Shown piece by piece: positions 9,539 through 18,839 of a DNA stretch of 64,000 bases; position 1 is the stretch's first letter, and each line of letters begins with the position of its first letter. The notes beneath the pieces were generated by a model. That model made no database searches. It saw nothing but the letters and a program-made list of their open reading frames with translations, and had not been told where the DNA came from. The stretch comes from Haladaptatus sp. R4 (GTDB taxonomy: Archaea; Halobacteriota; Halobacteria; Halobacteriales; Haladaptataceae): assembly GCF_001625445.1 (NCBI RefSeq), contig NZ_LWHG01000021.1:496001-560000 (forward strand), in the 5' to 3' direction. The position numbers and the translations under genes are program-made.

Positions 9539-11191
9539 CTATATCGCGCCACCCATGCCGCCCATTCCTCCCATACCGCCCGGCTCCGGAGCTTCCGCTT
9601 CGTCGCTTCCGCCGAGGTCGCCCGCGGAAATCACGTCGTCGATGCGGAGGAGAAGTTCGGCCACGTCGGTCGCGCTCCCGATGGCCCGGGATTTGACGCG
9701 GCGGGGTTCGACCACGCCAACGTCGAGCATGTCCACGACCTCGCCGGTTTCGGCGTCGAGACCGACGTTTTCCTCGCCCGCGTCGTGACGGCTTCGGAGG
9801 TCGGTCACGCCGTCGATGGGACTGATTCCCGCGTTCTCCGCGAGGGTCCTCGGCACCGTCTCCATCGCGTCGGCGAACGCCTCGACGGCGAGTTGCTCCC
9901 GACCGCCGACGCCGTCGGCGTACTCCCGCAATCCGAGTGCGAGCGTCGTTTCCGGTGCACCCCCGCCGGGGAGAACCTGCCCGTCCAGCAGGGTGACCCG
10001 CACGACGCCCAGACTGTCGTGGACCGCCCGCTCGACCTCCTCGACGACGTGTTCGGTCCCGCCGCGCAGCAGGAGGGTGACGCTTCGCGGGTTGTCACAC
10101 CCCTCCACGAAGATTCGGGTGTCGCCCGCGACGTTGCGTTCCTCGACGATTCCGGCGTGGCCGAGGTCGTCGGAGTCGATGTCGCCGAGGCTTGAGACGA
10201 CGCGTGCCCCCGTCGCCCGCGCGAGGTGTTGCACGTCGCTCTTCTTGGCCCGGCGGACGGCGAGAACCCCTTCCTGTGCTAACAGGTGCTGGGCCATGTC
10301 GTCGATTCCCTTCTGGCAGAAGACGACGTTCGCGCCGCTGTCGGTGATGCGTTCGACCATCTCCCGCAGTTGGGCTTCCTCGCGGTCCAAAAAGCCCTGT
10401 AACTGGTCGGGGTCGGTGATGCTGACCGCCGTGTCCGTCTCGGTCTCCTGCACCTCGATGGGCGTGTCCACGAGTGCGATGGTGGCGTCCTCGACGCGCC
10501 ACGGCATGTCGTCGTTGACGCGCTCTTTGTCCACGACGACGCCCTCCACGAGTTCCGAATCTGAGATGCCGCCCCCGACGACCGTCTCCACGGTGACGTT
10601 CGAGAGGTCGATGTCCCCGCCGTCACCGTCCTCGTCGTAGACGGCCCGAACCGCCCGCACGACGAGTTCCGAGAGCGCCTCTTTGGCCGCCTCCGCACCC
10701 TTCCCGGTCATCGCGGTCTGTGCTATCTCCGTGAGGAGGTCCCGTTCCTCGACCGGATGGGACGCCGCTTCGAGCAGCCGATACGCCTCCTCGCTGGCGA
10801 GGCGGTAGCCGCGTGCGACCGTCGTCGGATGGACGCCCTGTTCGAGTAAGTCCTCCGCCCGTCGGAGGAGGTCTCCGGCGAGGATGACCGCCGTCGTCGT
10901 CCCGTCGCCGGTCTCGTCCTCCTGTGTTTCGGCGACTTCGACCATCATCGTCGCCGCCGGATGCTCGATGTCCATCTCCGTGAGGATGGTCACCCCGTCG
11001 TTCGTCACGACCACGTCACCCATCGAATCGACGAGCATCTTGTCCATCCCGCGCGGGCCGAGCGTGGTTCGTACCGCCTCGGCGACCGCCCGCCCGGCGG
11101 TGACGTTCATCTCGCGGGCGTCCCGCCCGCTGGTTCGCTGTGCCTCCTCCCCCAGTATCAGAATCGGTCCGGTCTGCATTCTGTCTGCCAT
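9539..11191 (-). CDS. Thermosome subunit (group II chaperonin)
   Basis: A 550-residue chaperonin of the CCT/thermosome family; it forms double-ring ATPase complexes that fold cytosolic proteins. The equatorial domain motifs are visible: [28 protein letters not shown], then [15 protein letters not shown] for ATP binding. The apical segment runs about 200-360 and the glycine-methionine tail is [11 protein letters not shown]. The start ATG 11191 ([19 protein letters not shown]) fits family length; the open frame extends 64 codons further upstream but that part is not chaperonin-like. The gene is divergent from the AIR-synthase-like gene, and the shared upstream region carries a 16-bp tandem repeat next to a T-rich TATA candidate. 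Confidence 0.95.
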   Translation of the reverse strand: MADRMQTGPILILGEEAQRTSGRDAREMNVTAGRAVAEAVRTTLGPRGMDKMLVDSMGDVVVTNDGVTILTEMDIEHPAATMMVEVAETQEDETGDGTTTAVILAGDLLRRAEDLLEQGVHPTTVARGYRLASEEAYRLLEAASHPVEERDLLTEIAQTAMTGKGAEAAKEALSELVVRAVRAVYDEDGDGGDIDLSNVTVETVVGGGISDSELVEGVVVDKERVNDDMPWRVEDATIALVDTPIEVQETETDTAVSITDPDQLQGFLDREEAQLREMVERITDSGANVVFCQKGIDDMAQHLLAQEGVLAVRRAKKSDVQHLARATGARVVSSLGDIDSDDLGHAGIVEERNVAGDTRIFVEGCDNPRSVTLLLRGGTEHVVEEVERAVHDSLGVVRVTLLDGQVLPGGGAPETTLALGLREYADGVGGREQLAVEAFADAMETVPRTLAENAGISPIDGVTDLRSRHDAGEENVGLDAETGEVVDMLDVGVVEPRRVKSRAIGSATDVAELLLRIDDVISAGDLGGSDEAEAPEPGGMGGMGGMGGAI

Positions 11192-11234
11192 GATACCCCC
11201 GAACAGGGTACGACGGCATCCGGCAAAAAAGACT

Positions 11235-11292
11235 GGTGCGGAACGGAACCGGTGCGGAATGGAATCGGTACGAAGCGGGACCGGTGCGGACG
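11235..11292. repeat. 16-bp tandem repeat, about 3.6 copies, in a divergent promoter region
   Basis: Units begin at 11235, 11251, 11267 and 11283 (the last one partial, 10 nt). The consensus is close to GGTGCGGAANGGAACC, and units differ at one to five positions. The array lies between the thermosome start (11191, minus) and the AIR-synthase-like start (11334, plus), immediately upstream of the thermosome T-run at 11225-11230. It could be a multi-site operator or simple slippage. Confidence 0.7.
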
Positions 11293-11333
11293 ACGACGAA
11301 ACGCACATTGGGGCTCCCTCGAAAGTTCGTGCC

Positions 11334-12330
11334 ATGATCGGCAAACTCGACCCGGACGACCTCGCGCTCGTCGTCTCGCGCACGGGTGCGCGGGACGACG
11401 ATGTGCTGGTCGTCCCGGCTACGGTGAGGACGCCGCCGCCATCGAAATCGGCGACGAGACCCTCGTCGTTAGCTCCGACCCCCTTTCGCTGGCCCGCGAA
11501 CGACTCGGCACGCTGGCCGTCAACGTCGCCTGCAACGACGTGGCCTGCTCCGGTGCGACCCGCGCTGGCTGACGAACGTGGTGTTTCTCCCCGACGACGA
11601 CCGGGAGACGCTGGATATCGTGACCGAACAGATAGACGAAGCGGCGAAGAATCTCGATGTCGCCATCGTCGGCGGTCACTCCGAGTACGCCCCCGACCTG
11701 CCGCGGCCGACGGTGACGATGACAGCGATGGGACTGGCGGACGAGTACATCCCGACCGGCGGGGTGGAACCCGGCGACCGACTCGTGTTGACGAAAGGGG
11801 CCGGAATCGAGGGGACGGCTATCCTCGCCACGGATTTCCGCGACGAAGTCGGGACGGATACGACGGTGGATGGGGAATCTGCGGCGGTAGACGGGAAATC
11901 GGCGGTGGAAGCGGGTGAATCGTTCTTCGAGGAGATCAGCGTGGCCGAGGACGCCCGCGTCCTCCGGGAGTACGCCCACGCCATGCACGACCCCACGGAA
12001 GGCGGCGTGATTACCGGCTTACTGGAGATGGCGGAGGCGTCCGAAATCCGGTTGGAAGTCGCGCGCGACGACGTTCCGGTTCGGGACGTGACGAGGACGC
12101 TTTGTGACACGATGTCCGTGGACCCGCTCCGAATTTTCGGCTCGGGCGCGCTCCTCGCGGCGATTCCCGAAGAAGGGGTCGAGGATGCACTCGACGCGAT
12201 TCGGGACGCCGGAATTTCGGCCGCCGTCATCGGTCACGCCGTCGAAGGGGATGGGGACGGCGAACTCGTACTGGACGACGAGACCATCGTCGACCCGCCG
12301 CGCGACGATCTGTATCAGCTCTGGGAGTAG
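11334..12330 (+). CDS. AIR synthase-like protein (HypE/ThiL superfamily), two frameshifts
   Basis: Reads as ~332 residues in three frame segments. [19 protein letters not shown] starts at 11334. [26 protein letters not shown] is in a second frame after a missing base near 11420. From 11578 the third frame ([40 protein letters not shown]) follows another missing C near 11563. The fold is the PurM/ThiL/HypE/SelD dimer that binds [10 protein letters not shown] corresponds to its metal/ATP-binding N-terminal segment and DPTEGG to the conserved glycine-rich motif. The reaction is not predictable. It is a paralogue of the tandem pair at 41.5-43.7 kb. Both defects are single-base deletions in G/C-rich words. 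Confidence 0.8.
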
Positions 12331-12365
12331 CCAGGTTAGTATCAGCGCCGAGAATCGCCGTTTGG

Positions 12366-13312
12366 CTACGAACGGGACCGCTCGATGACGTTCAACTCGT
12401 CATCGACGACGAGTTCGAGGGTGTCGCCGTCGAACGTGAGCCCAAACGCGACTTCCCATGGGTCGGTCGAGCGGGCGGTCACGTTGCGGTCTGTGATGGC
12501 GAATTCGAGTCGCCAGATCGGCGTCGTCGTCGCGTCGAGGCCGTGCTCGTGGCAGAACGAGAGTAAGCCGGGGTCGGCGAGGAGCGCCTCGCGACCCGCA
12601 GGATGTCGATGCGGCCACAGTGATCGCACGAACGGTTGATACAGGCTTCGCGCCTGTCCGGCCGCGGGTATCCCGTTTCCGAAGGGGCGACGAACGTCGT
12701 CCCGACGCCGTTTCCACAGAGCGGACAGACGCCGCGCGCGAACGCGAGGCGAACGGCCCGGTTGTACTCGCTGGCGTTCGAGATGGCGGTTTCCGCGTCC
12801 CCGTTCAGGATTCCGGGTGGCGTGAGGTCGTACTCGTAGAGATACTCGCAGTCGGCACACTGTATCTTGAACAGCGCGTTCTCGTAGGTCGCCTCGACCG
12901 TCCCGTCACAGAAGTAGCAGTCCAGATCGAGCGCGGTAGGGGGAAGCGTCGCTTCACCGGTTGCCGTTTCGGCGCGAATCGTCCGGGTCAGCATCGTTCC
13001 TTCGGGGCGCAATGCGTACCCTCCGTCGTCGGGATCGACGACGGAATCCACGAGTTGCGAGTGACCGTCCTCCCGGCGCTCGACGAACCGGCCGACGAGT
13101 TGCTGGAGGTGGTAGTTGAACCGACTGCTGTCCACCTCGCTGTCAACGCGCGAGCGCAGTTCCGAGAAGGAGAGCGTCGGTGGGGTTCCATCACCGCCCC
13201 GTTCGTCGCTGAGCGCCCGGAGGATTTCCGCTCGTACGTCGTTCCCGATGAGGCTGAACGCCTCGTCCGGCGTCACCGCGCCGTACGTCGTCGGTTCGGG
13301 ATCGTCCTGCAT
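12366..13312 (-). CDS. Winged-helix transcriptional regulator with zinc-ribbon segments, one frameshift
   Basis: About 315 residues. The N-terminal ArsR-like domain has DEAFSLIGNDVRAEILRAL and LSFSELRSRVDSEVDSSRFNYHLQQLVGRFV. Two CxxC zinc-ribbon-like parts follow: CYFCDG with CADCEYLY, and CPLCGNG with CDHCGR. The last ~90 residues (REALLADPGLLSFCHEHGLD, WRLEFAITD) are in another frame because of one missing base near 12600. This is a haloarchaeal regulator layout I recognise in outline but cannot name further; ligand and targets are unknown. The start is ATG 13312, divergent from the FMN reductase gene. Confidence 0.75.
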
Positions 13313-13394
13313 TCGTCGGTACTCCTCGGGCGAGCGGGTAATCCCTTCCGATCATCCCGGAAGTGAAAAAATTCCAACTGAATCGCACTTCAGC

Positions 13395-13413
13395 GAGTGC
13401 TTTAGTGGCACTC
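13395..13413 (+). promoter_or_regulatory. Inverted repeat overlapping the TATA position of the FMN reductase gene
   Basis: GAGTGC-TTTAGTG-GCACTC is a perfect 6-bp inverted repeat with a 7-nt AT-richer centre lying 16-34 nt upstream of ATG 13429. The centre is where a TATA box would be for a leaderless start, so a dimeric repressor bound here would exclude TBP. The divergent winged-helix gene is a candidate ligand-sensing partner. Confidence 0.5.
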
Positions 13414-13428
13414 TCCGGTATCTGTCGT

Positions 13429-14010
13429 ATGGAACTCGATATTCACGTCGTTGGATTGTGTGGGTGCCTACGCGACGGGAGCGAAACACGAGTTGCCCTC
13501 CGAACCGCGCTCGACGCGACGGAGTCGATGGGCGCGACGACGACGCTCGTCGACCTGCGAACGTACGACCTCCCGTTGCTCGATGGGGACGAGGCGACAC
13601 CGCCCGACGCCGAAGCGCTCCGGGAGACGGTTCGGGACGCCGACGCGGTGCTCCTCGCCACGCCGATGTACCACGGTTCGTACTCCTCGCCGCTGAAAAC
13701 GGCCCTCGACTACTGCGGATTCGAGGAGTTCGAGGGGAAGACGGTCGGCCTGCTCGCGGTTTCGGGGTGCGGGTTCCCGACTCCCGCGCTCGAACACCTG
13801 CGGTCGGTCTGCCGGGCGCTGAACGCGTGGACGCTCCCCGTGGAAGTCGGGATTCCCGACGCCCGCTCGAACATCGAGGATGGGGAAATCACGGACGAAG
13901 ATACCGCGGACCGCGTCCAGCGACTCGGCGAGCGACTCGTCCTGTTCGCCGGGGTCGATGAGTATCCCGAAGTCGCCAGCACGACGCTCGAATCCGTCAC
14001 CGGGTTCTGA
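13429..14010 (+). CDS. NADPH-dependent FMN reductase family (flavodoxin fold)
   Basis: A 193-residue flavodoxin-like protein: IHVVGLCGCLRDGSETRVALRTAL at the phosphate-binding loop, DAVLLATPMYHGSYSSPLKTALDYC for the flavin/second loop, and GLLAVSGCGFP. Members reduce FMN or azo/quinone compounds using NAD(P)H in the cytoplasm. The start ATG 13429 is preferred over 13363 because family homology begins here and the palindrome/TATA lies just upstream. The first loop has CGCLRDGS where many relatives have GSxRxxS, so it is somewhat divergent. Confidence 0.85.
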   Translation: MELDIHVVGLCGCLRDGSETRVALRTALDATESMGATTTLVDLRTYDLPLLDGDEATPPDAEALRETVRDADAVLLATPMYHGSYSSPLKTALDYCGFEEFEGKTVGLLAVSGCGFPTPALEHLRSVCRALNAWTLPVEVGIPDARSNIEDGEITDEDTADRVQRLGERLVLFAGVDEYPEVASTTLESVTGF

Positions 14011-14661
14011 GAGTGAATCACGTCGATACTCCGAACAGAGACAATTTTCTGGAATTGCGAGTGCAGCACCGACGATGACGAGTTAAGAACGCCCCCGCCC
14101 GTTCGCTACGTAGAGAAGAGTTTGATTGATGTGTGGTTGCAGTTACTGAGAAGTAGACTTCGAAAGCCCCCGCCACGCTCGTGGTCGTTGCACGGGATAT
14201 TTTGGCCTCCCCGCACCGCACGGCCAAAATACTGGCCCGTGCAAGCGACCAGACGAGCGCGAGCGGACGGCCCCTTTCAATCCACCCACACCACCGCAAC
14301 GGTCCACACGCCTCCCCAACCGATTCCCTCAGTTCGTTTCACTCACTTCGGTCATCCCTCACGCGGGCGCACCACGGGTGCGCCTTCGCGTGCCGTGTGG
14401 TCGATTAGTATCACCCATCCCATTCAGCCAAGCGGCGCGCGCGAAGGAATATGGTTGGGGAGACACGTGGGAGGTTGCGGCGGTACTCATGCGGTTCGGC
14501 CGTTGTAATCACGGCCTTACCAGAAACAACGTTGAGAGAGCTGGCGGGGGCTTTCGAAGAAGTATTCCCGGTGATTCCACTCACAAATCCACCAAACACG
14601 TCTCCTTGGCGTCGCCCGTAAGCCCAAAACGCTAACCAACTCACGGTCGTCCCGTTCCAAA
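14011..14661. other. 650-nt gene-free region holding a structured inverted-repeat element
   Basis: No convincing reading frame. The middle (14158-14559) is an element with terminal inverted repeats and several internal stems, described separately. The last ~100 nt before ATG 14662 should contain the promoter of the xylose dehydrogenase gene. Confidence 0.7.
14158..14559. repeat. 402-bp element with 18-bp terminal inverted repeats and nested hairpins
   Basis: Left arm CTTCGAAAGCCCCCGCCA (14158-14175) is repeated exactly in inverted orientation at 14542-14559. Inside are: a long imperfect hairpin at about 14176-14256 (arms TTGCACGGG / CCCGTGCAA); an outer stem CTCCCCAACC (14312-14321) / GGTTGGGGAG (14453-14462), with pairing extending into flanking CCGCAAC / GTTGCGG; and a GGCGCACC / GGTGCGCC stem-loop within. 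There is no transposase. This could be a MITE-like non-autonomous element or a large structured RNA. A short AAGTA occurs near both ends but does not abut the left arm, so target-site duplication is unproven. Confidence 0.75.
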
Positions 14662-15739
14662 ATGGAACTCGCAGAGCACCTCGATACGATCACTCGACGA
14701 GATTGGCAGACGATAACTGAACCGGAGGAAACGGTTCGCTTCGCGCTGATCGGTCTTGGCTGGTTCACGACGGAGGCGGTCGTTCCCGCCCTGCGCGAGA
14801 GTACGCTTTGTGAGGTGGGTGCGGTCGTCAGCGGATCACCCGAAAAGGCCGCTCGACTCCGCGACGAAACGGGTGCCGACCGAGCGCTGAGCTACGAGGA
14901 ATTCCACGACGGGGAGGGGACCGACAGTTACGACGCGGTGTACGTCGCCACGCCGAACGCCACCCATCTGGCGTTCGTGGAGACGGCCGCGGACCTCGGT
15001 AAGGCCGTCCTCTGTGAGAAACCGATGGAGGCCTCGGCGGCGCGCGCCGAACGACTGGTCGAGGTCGCCGAGACGGCGGGTATTCCGCTGATGGTCGGCT
15101 ATCGAATGCACACGAATCCGGCCGTCCGACGGATGCGCGAACTCGTGCGGGACGGGTTCATCGGCACGCCCGCACTGGTCGAGGGATCGATGTGCCAGAA
15201 CGTCTTCGAGATGATTTCGCCGGACCCGAACCTAGTGGCGACTCGACGCCGACCTCGCGGGCGGGTCGGCGCTCATCGACCTCGGTATCTACCCGCTGAA
15301 CACGGCCAGATTCGTCCTCGATTCCGACCCGGTGAGCGCACAGGGGACGACGAAGAGTCCACACGAACATTTTTCCGAGGTGGACCAGCACGTCTCGTTC
15401 GAAGTCGAGTTCGGAAACGGCGTCACGGCGGCGTGCGTCGCCAGCCAGTACGCCCAGCGGGAGAGTCGGTTCAGCGTGATCGGAACGGAAGGGGGACTCA
15501 CGCTCTCCCCGGCGTTCTTCGGCGAGTCCCAGTTGACGGTCGAGCGGGGCGATACGAAAGCCGCGCTGTCCGTCGAACCCGTGAACGAGGAAGTCGAGGA
15601 GTTCGACTACTTCGCCGACCGCTTGCTCTCGGGCCGCGACCCGGAACCCGACGGACGACACGGACTGGTCGATATGCGGGCCATCGAAGCGATTTACGAG
15701 TCTGCGGAAACGGGAAAACGAGTGCGCGTCGAAGACTGA
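14662..15739 (+). CDS. gfo6: D-xylose 1-dehydrogenase-like Gfo/Idh/MocA oxidoreductase, one frameshift
   Basis: About 358 residues. The N-terminal Rossmann fold has VRFALIGLGWFTTEAVVPAL, YVATPNATHLAFVE and CEKPME with the active-site Lys. The C-terminal domain has GGSALIDLGIYPLNTARFVL and VIGTEGGLTL. MELAEHLDTITRRDWQ is the N-terminus typical of the haloarchaeal NADP-dependent xylose dehydrogenase (Gfo6/XacA) that oxidises D-xylose to xylonolactone. The two frames meet near 15235. Removing one T from AACCTAGTGG restores NQWRLDADL, so this is an apparent insertion, unlike most other breaks here. The match is from memory of the family; glucose-fructose-type relatives are an alternative. Confidence 0.78.
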
Positions 15740-15750
15740 CGGGCGAGTGC

Positions 15751-16791
15751 TCAGGGAACGATGACGGCCCGCCCCTCGATTTCCCCGTGCTCCAGTTTTG
15801 CCGCGACGTCGTTGATGTCCTCCAGCGCGTACCGCGAGGTTCGCAGGCTCACCTCGCCGCGCGCGACGAGCGACAACAGTTCTTGGAGTTCGGGGTAGGT
15901 TCCGACGAGCGTCCCGCGGTAGGCGAAATCGCCGTCCACGAGCGCTTGGGCAGGTTCGTGAATGTGGCCGCCGTAGCCGACGACGTGGTGGTCCCCGCCG
16001 CCCGCGAGCACGTCCGGCGCGTAGTCCAAGGTCTCGTCGGCACCGACGAAGTCGATGACCTGCTGGACGCCCGCTCCGTCGGTGAGGGCGTCCAATCGCT
16101 CGGCCACGTCCTCCGTTCGTGAATTCACGGTGTGGTGCGCACCGAGGTCGGTCGCGAGCGTTAGCGCTTCCTCTTTCACGTCGATGGCCGTTATCTCGGC
16201 GGCGCTCATCGCCCGGAGCGCTTGGAGACCGATGTGGCCGAGTCCCCCGACGCCGACGACGACAGCGGGTTCGCCGGGGTTCAGTTCCCTAACCGCCTTT
16301 TTCACCGCGTGGTACGCCGTGATTCCGGCGTCCGCGTGGGGGGCGATTTGCTTCGGATCGACCCCTTCCGGGAGCGGAATCACCGCACGCTCGTTCGTCA
16401 GGAGATACTCCGCGAACCCGCCGTCCGTCGAGAGGCCGGGGAAGGCGAGGTTCTCACAGTGCATGTCCTGTCCCAGACGGCAGGCCCGACAGATACCGCA
16501 GGTCATCGCCGGATGGCAGATGACGGTATCCCCCTCCGACACCAACGTCACGTCGTCGCCCGTTTCCGCGACGGTTCCGGCGTTTTCGTGCCCGAGCGTC
16601 ATCGGGAGGGTTTGATCCATCCGTTCCTCCCACATCCCTTCGATGGCGTGATTGTCCGTTTGACACCAGCCCGCTCCCTCGATTTCCACGACGACGTGGT
16701 TCGGTTCGGTCGCCGACGGTCGGTCGACGTCCTCGATAGTGAGCGCGTCGTCCATCTCGTCGGTGTACTCGTGGAGTCGTGCAGCACGCAT
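15751..16791 (-). CDS. Zinc-dependent alcohol dehydrogenase (MDR family)
   Basis: A 346-residue medium-chain dehydrogenase. GWCQTDNHAIEG and LGHENAGTV supply the catalytic zinc Cys and His-Glu. CGICRACRLGQDMHC is the structural zinc loop with four Cys. VVVGVGGLGHIGLQAL is the NAD(P)-binding glycine motif. It probably oxidises a primary alcohol or reduces an aldehyde in the cytoplasm; substrate unknown. The start ATG 16791 (MRAARLHEY) is preferred over 16797. It is convergent with the xylose dehydrogenase (11 nt apart) and divergent from gdh. Confidence 0.88.
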   Translation of the reverse strand: MRAARLHEYTDEMDDALTIEDVDRPSATEPNHVVVEIEGAGWCQTDNHAIEGMWEERMDQTLPMTLGHENAGTVAETGDDVTLVSEGDTVICHPAMTCGICRACRLGQDMHCENLAFPGLSTDGGFAEYLLTNERAVIPLPEGVDPKQIAPHADAGITAYHAVKKAVRELNPGEPAVVVGVGGLGHIGLQALRAMSAAEITAIDVKEEALTLATDLGAHHTVNSRTEDVAERLDALTDGAGVQQVIDFVGADETLDYAPDVLAGGGDHHVVGYGGHIHEPAQALVDGDFAYRGTLVGTYPELQELLSLVARGEVSLRTSRYALEDINDVAAKLEHGEIEGRAVIVP

Positions 16792-16992
16792 GCTCACGAA
16801 TCATGACACGCAGAGGGACAGGTGTTGTGGCACTTCGTCGGGTCGAAAAACGGGACGACCGAAAGCGACGTGTCGGACAGGTGTTCAGGTTCGATGTGAT
16901 CGGAATCGTACGCTCGCGGCCGTCTGACTGCACTCGAACTTTTTACTCGATAAAGAATAAATGTTTTGAACACCTAGTGGATAGGGAGCAGT

Positions 16993-18066
16993 ATGCATGC
17001 AATCGCACTCAGGCGCGGGGCACGCGCGCCGAAAGTAATCGAAACACCCCGACCGGAACCCGACACGGACGAGGTTCTGGTGCGGACGCTTCAGGTCGGC
17101 GTCGACGGGACGGACCACGAAGTCATCGCCGGGCATCACGGTGGCTTTCCCGCGGGCGACGACCACCTCGTTCTCGGCCACGAAGCCGTCGGCGTCGTGG
17201 AGGATCCGAACGGCACGGCGTTCAAGCAGGGTGATATCGTCGTCCCGACCGTCCGCCGTCCGCTTCCCGACGGCCCGACCGAGTATTTCGAACGCGGTGA
17301 ACCCGACATGTCCCCTCCGGAGGACGTCATCGAACGGGGCATCACCGGCGGTCACGGCTTCATGAGCGAGTACTTCACCAGTCCCGCCGAGTTCCTGCTT
17401 CCTATCCCGGACGAACTCGCGAAGTGGGGATTTCTGGTCGAACCCATCAGCATCGCCGAGAAGGCCATCGAACTCGCCCGCGCATCGCGCTCGGCGTTCG
17501 ACTGGCAACCGGAGAGTGCGCTCGTTCTCGGAAACGGGTCGCTCGGGTTGCTCACGACGGCGATGCTCACAGAGTCGTTCGACCGAGTGTACTGTCTGGG
17601 CCGCCGCGACCGACCCGACCCGACCATCGACATCATCGAGGAACTCGGCGCGACGTACGTCGATTCCCGGGAGACGCCCGTCTCCGAGATTCCCGGCGTG
17701 TACGAACCGATGGACTTCATCTTCGAGGCGACCGGGTACCCGAAACACGCCTTCGAGAGCATCGACGCGCTCGCGCCGAACGGCGTCGCCGCCCTGCTCG
17801 GCGTCCCGGACGAATGGACGTTCGAGGTGGACGGCGGCGCTCTTCACCGGGAACTCGTGATGCACAACAAGGCGCTCGTCGGGAGCGTCAACTCCGGTTA
17901 TCGGCATTTCGAGGCGGCGATAGAGACGCTCTCGGGGCTTCCGGAGTGGTTGTTGGACGATCTGGTGACGGGGATTTTCGATTCGTCGAACGTCGAAGAG
18001 GCTTTTGCGGACGACGAAACGACAATAAAGACGGCGGTGAAATTCTACGACAATGAAGAACGTTGA
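16993..18066 (+). CDS. gdh: Glucose 1-dehydrogenase (haloarchaeal MDR type)
   Basis: A 357-residue protein that closely follows haloarchaeal glucose dehydrogenase. VGVDGTDHEVIAGHHGGFP and LVLGHEAVG hold the catalytic-zinc Asp and His-Glu. PTVRRPLPDGPTEYFERGEPDM, ALVLGNGSLGLL for NADP binding, and YCLGRRDRPDPTIDIIEELGATYVDS follow. It oxidises D-glucose to gluconolactone, the entry step of the semi-phosphorylative Entner-Doudoroff route. The start is ATG 16993. The stop overlaps the gfcR start by 14 nt, so the two genes are translationally linked. An AT-rich promoter region lies at about 16941-16968. Confidence 0.95.
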   Translation: MHAIALRRGARAPKVIETPRPEPDTDEVLVRTLQVGVDGTDHEVIAGHHGGFPAGDDHLVLGHEAVGVVEDPNGTAFKQGDIVVPTVRRPLPDGPTEYFERGEPDMSPPEDVIERGITGGHGFMSEYFTSPAEFLLPIPDELAKWGFLVEPISIAEKAIELARASRSAFDWQPESALVLGNGSLGLLTTAMLTESFDRVYCLGRRDRPDPTIDIIEELGATYVDSRETPVSEIPGVYEPMDFIFEATGYPKHAFESIDALAPNGVAALLGVPDEWTFEVDGGALHRELVMHNKALVGSVNSGYRHFEAAIETLSGLPEWLLDDLVTGIFDSSNVEEAFADDETTIKTAVKFYDNEER

Positions 18067-18679
18067 CGACCTCATCGAAAGTGCGGCCGAACTCGCGGAA
18101 CGCGGCCTCTCGAAGGGAGAGATCGCTGACGAACTGAACGTGTCGCGCGAGACAGCCAGTTGGCTGGTCGAGCGTAGCGGCAGTACGCCGAGTCACGAAC
18201 CGACGGGCGGGCCGCAGGACATCCACGTCGATTGGAGCGCCATCGGCCGCGACAGCAGTCGCCTCTCCCACGTGGGAGCGGCGATGGCCGACATGCTCTC
18301 GAAACACGGCGAGGAGGTCGATCTGACCATCGGTATCGAGAAGGCAGGTGCCCCGCTCGCGACCACCGTGGCCCGCGAACTCGACACCGACCTCGGGACC
18401 TACGCGCCGCGCAAGCACCAGTGGGACGAGGGGGACATCAACGAGTACGGCGGCAGTTTCTCGCGTAACTTCGCACAGATTCGGAACCGCGAATGCTACG
18501 TCGTGGACGACACCATCACCAGCGGGACGACGATGACCGAGACCATCGAGGCCATCCAGGACCGCGGCGGCGAACCGGTCGCGTGTATCGTCCTCGCCGA
18601 CAAGAGCGGTATCGAGGAACTGAACGGCGTGCCCGTCTACTCGCTGGTGCAAGTCATCGGCGTCGGCAGCGAGGAATAG
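18053..18679 (+). CDS. gfcR: GfcR-type regulator of sugar catabolism (HTH + PRTase-like domain)
   Basis: A 208-residue protein. N-terminal HTH: AELAERGLSKGEIADELNVSRETASWLVERS. It is followed by a type I phosphoribosyltransferase fold with the PRPP-loop-like CYVVDDTITSGTTMTETIEAI. This architecture is the haloarchaeal GfcR, which was characterised in Haloferax volcanii as an activator of glucose and fructose degradation genes and is encoded beside gdh there, as here. Older annotations call it orotate phosphoribosyltransferase-like. It overlaps the gdh 3' end by 14 nt. A T-rich stretch at about 18710-18715 after the stop may end the transcript. Confidence 0.93.
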   Translation: MKNVDDLIESAAELAERGLSKGEIADELNVSRETASWLVERSGSTPSHEPTGGPQDIHVDWSAIGRDSSRLSHVGAAMADMLSKHGEEVDLTIGIEKAGAPLATTVARELDTDLGTYAPRKHQWDEGDINEYGGSFSRNFAQIRNRECYVVDDTITSGTTMTETIEAIQDRGGEPVACIVLADKSGIEELNGVPVYSLVQVIGVGSEE

Positions 18680-18839
18680 GGCGGAACCCGTAGACGATCG
18701 ACGTACTCCTTTTTCGAACGGCCGAGCGAGGCGACGACCATCGAGAACCCCGAGTCATCCATGGCTCGCTACCGTCCTATCAACGGCACGTCGTGACGCG
18801 GGCGCAACTTCTTTGCGGCGTGGGTGCCTACGCAAGCGT

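Noticed and set aside
11235-11292. CRISPR-like repeat array
   Set aside because: Units are directly adjacent with no spacers, and only 16 bp long.
14158-14559. Possible RNase P RNA or 7S (SRP) RNA
   Set aside because: The characteristic conserved core sequences were not found; the element is symmetric at its ends rather than having the usual P4 or SRP helix 8 sequences.
14411-14644. 77-residue minus ORF in the inverted-repeat element
   Set aside because: Crosses the terminal repeat and hairpins; composition is not protein-like.
16885-18075. 396-residue minus frame
   Set aside because: Exactly antisense to gdh, which is clearly the coding strand.
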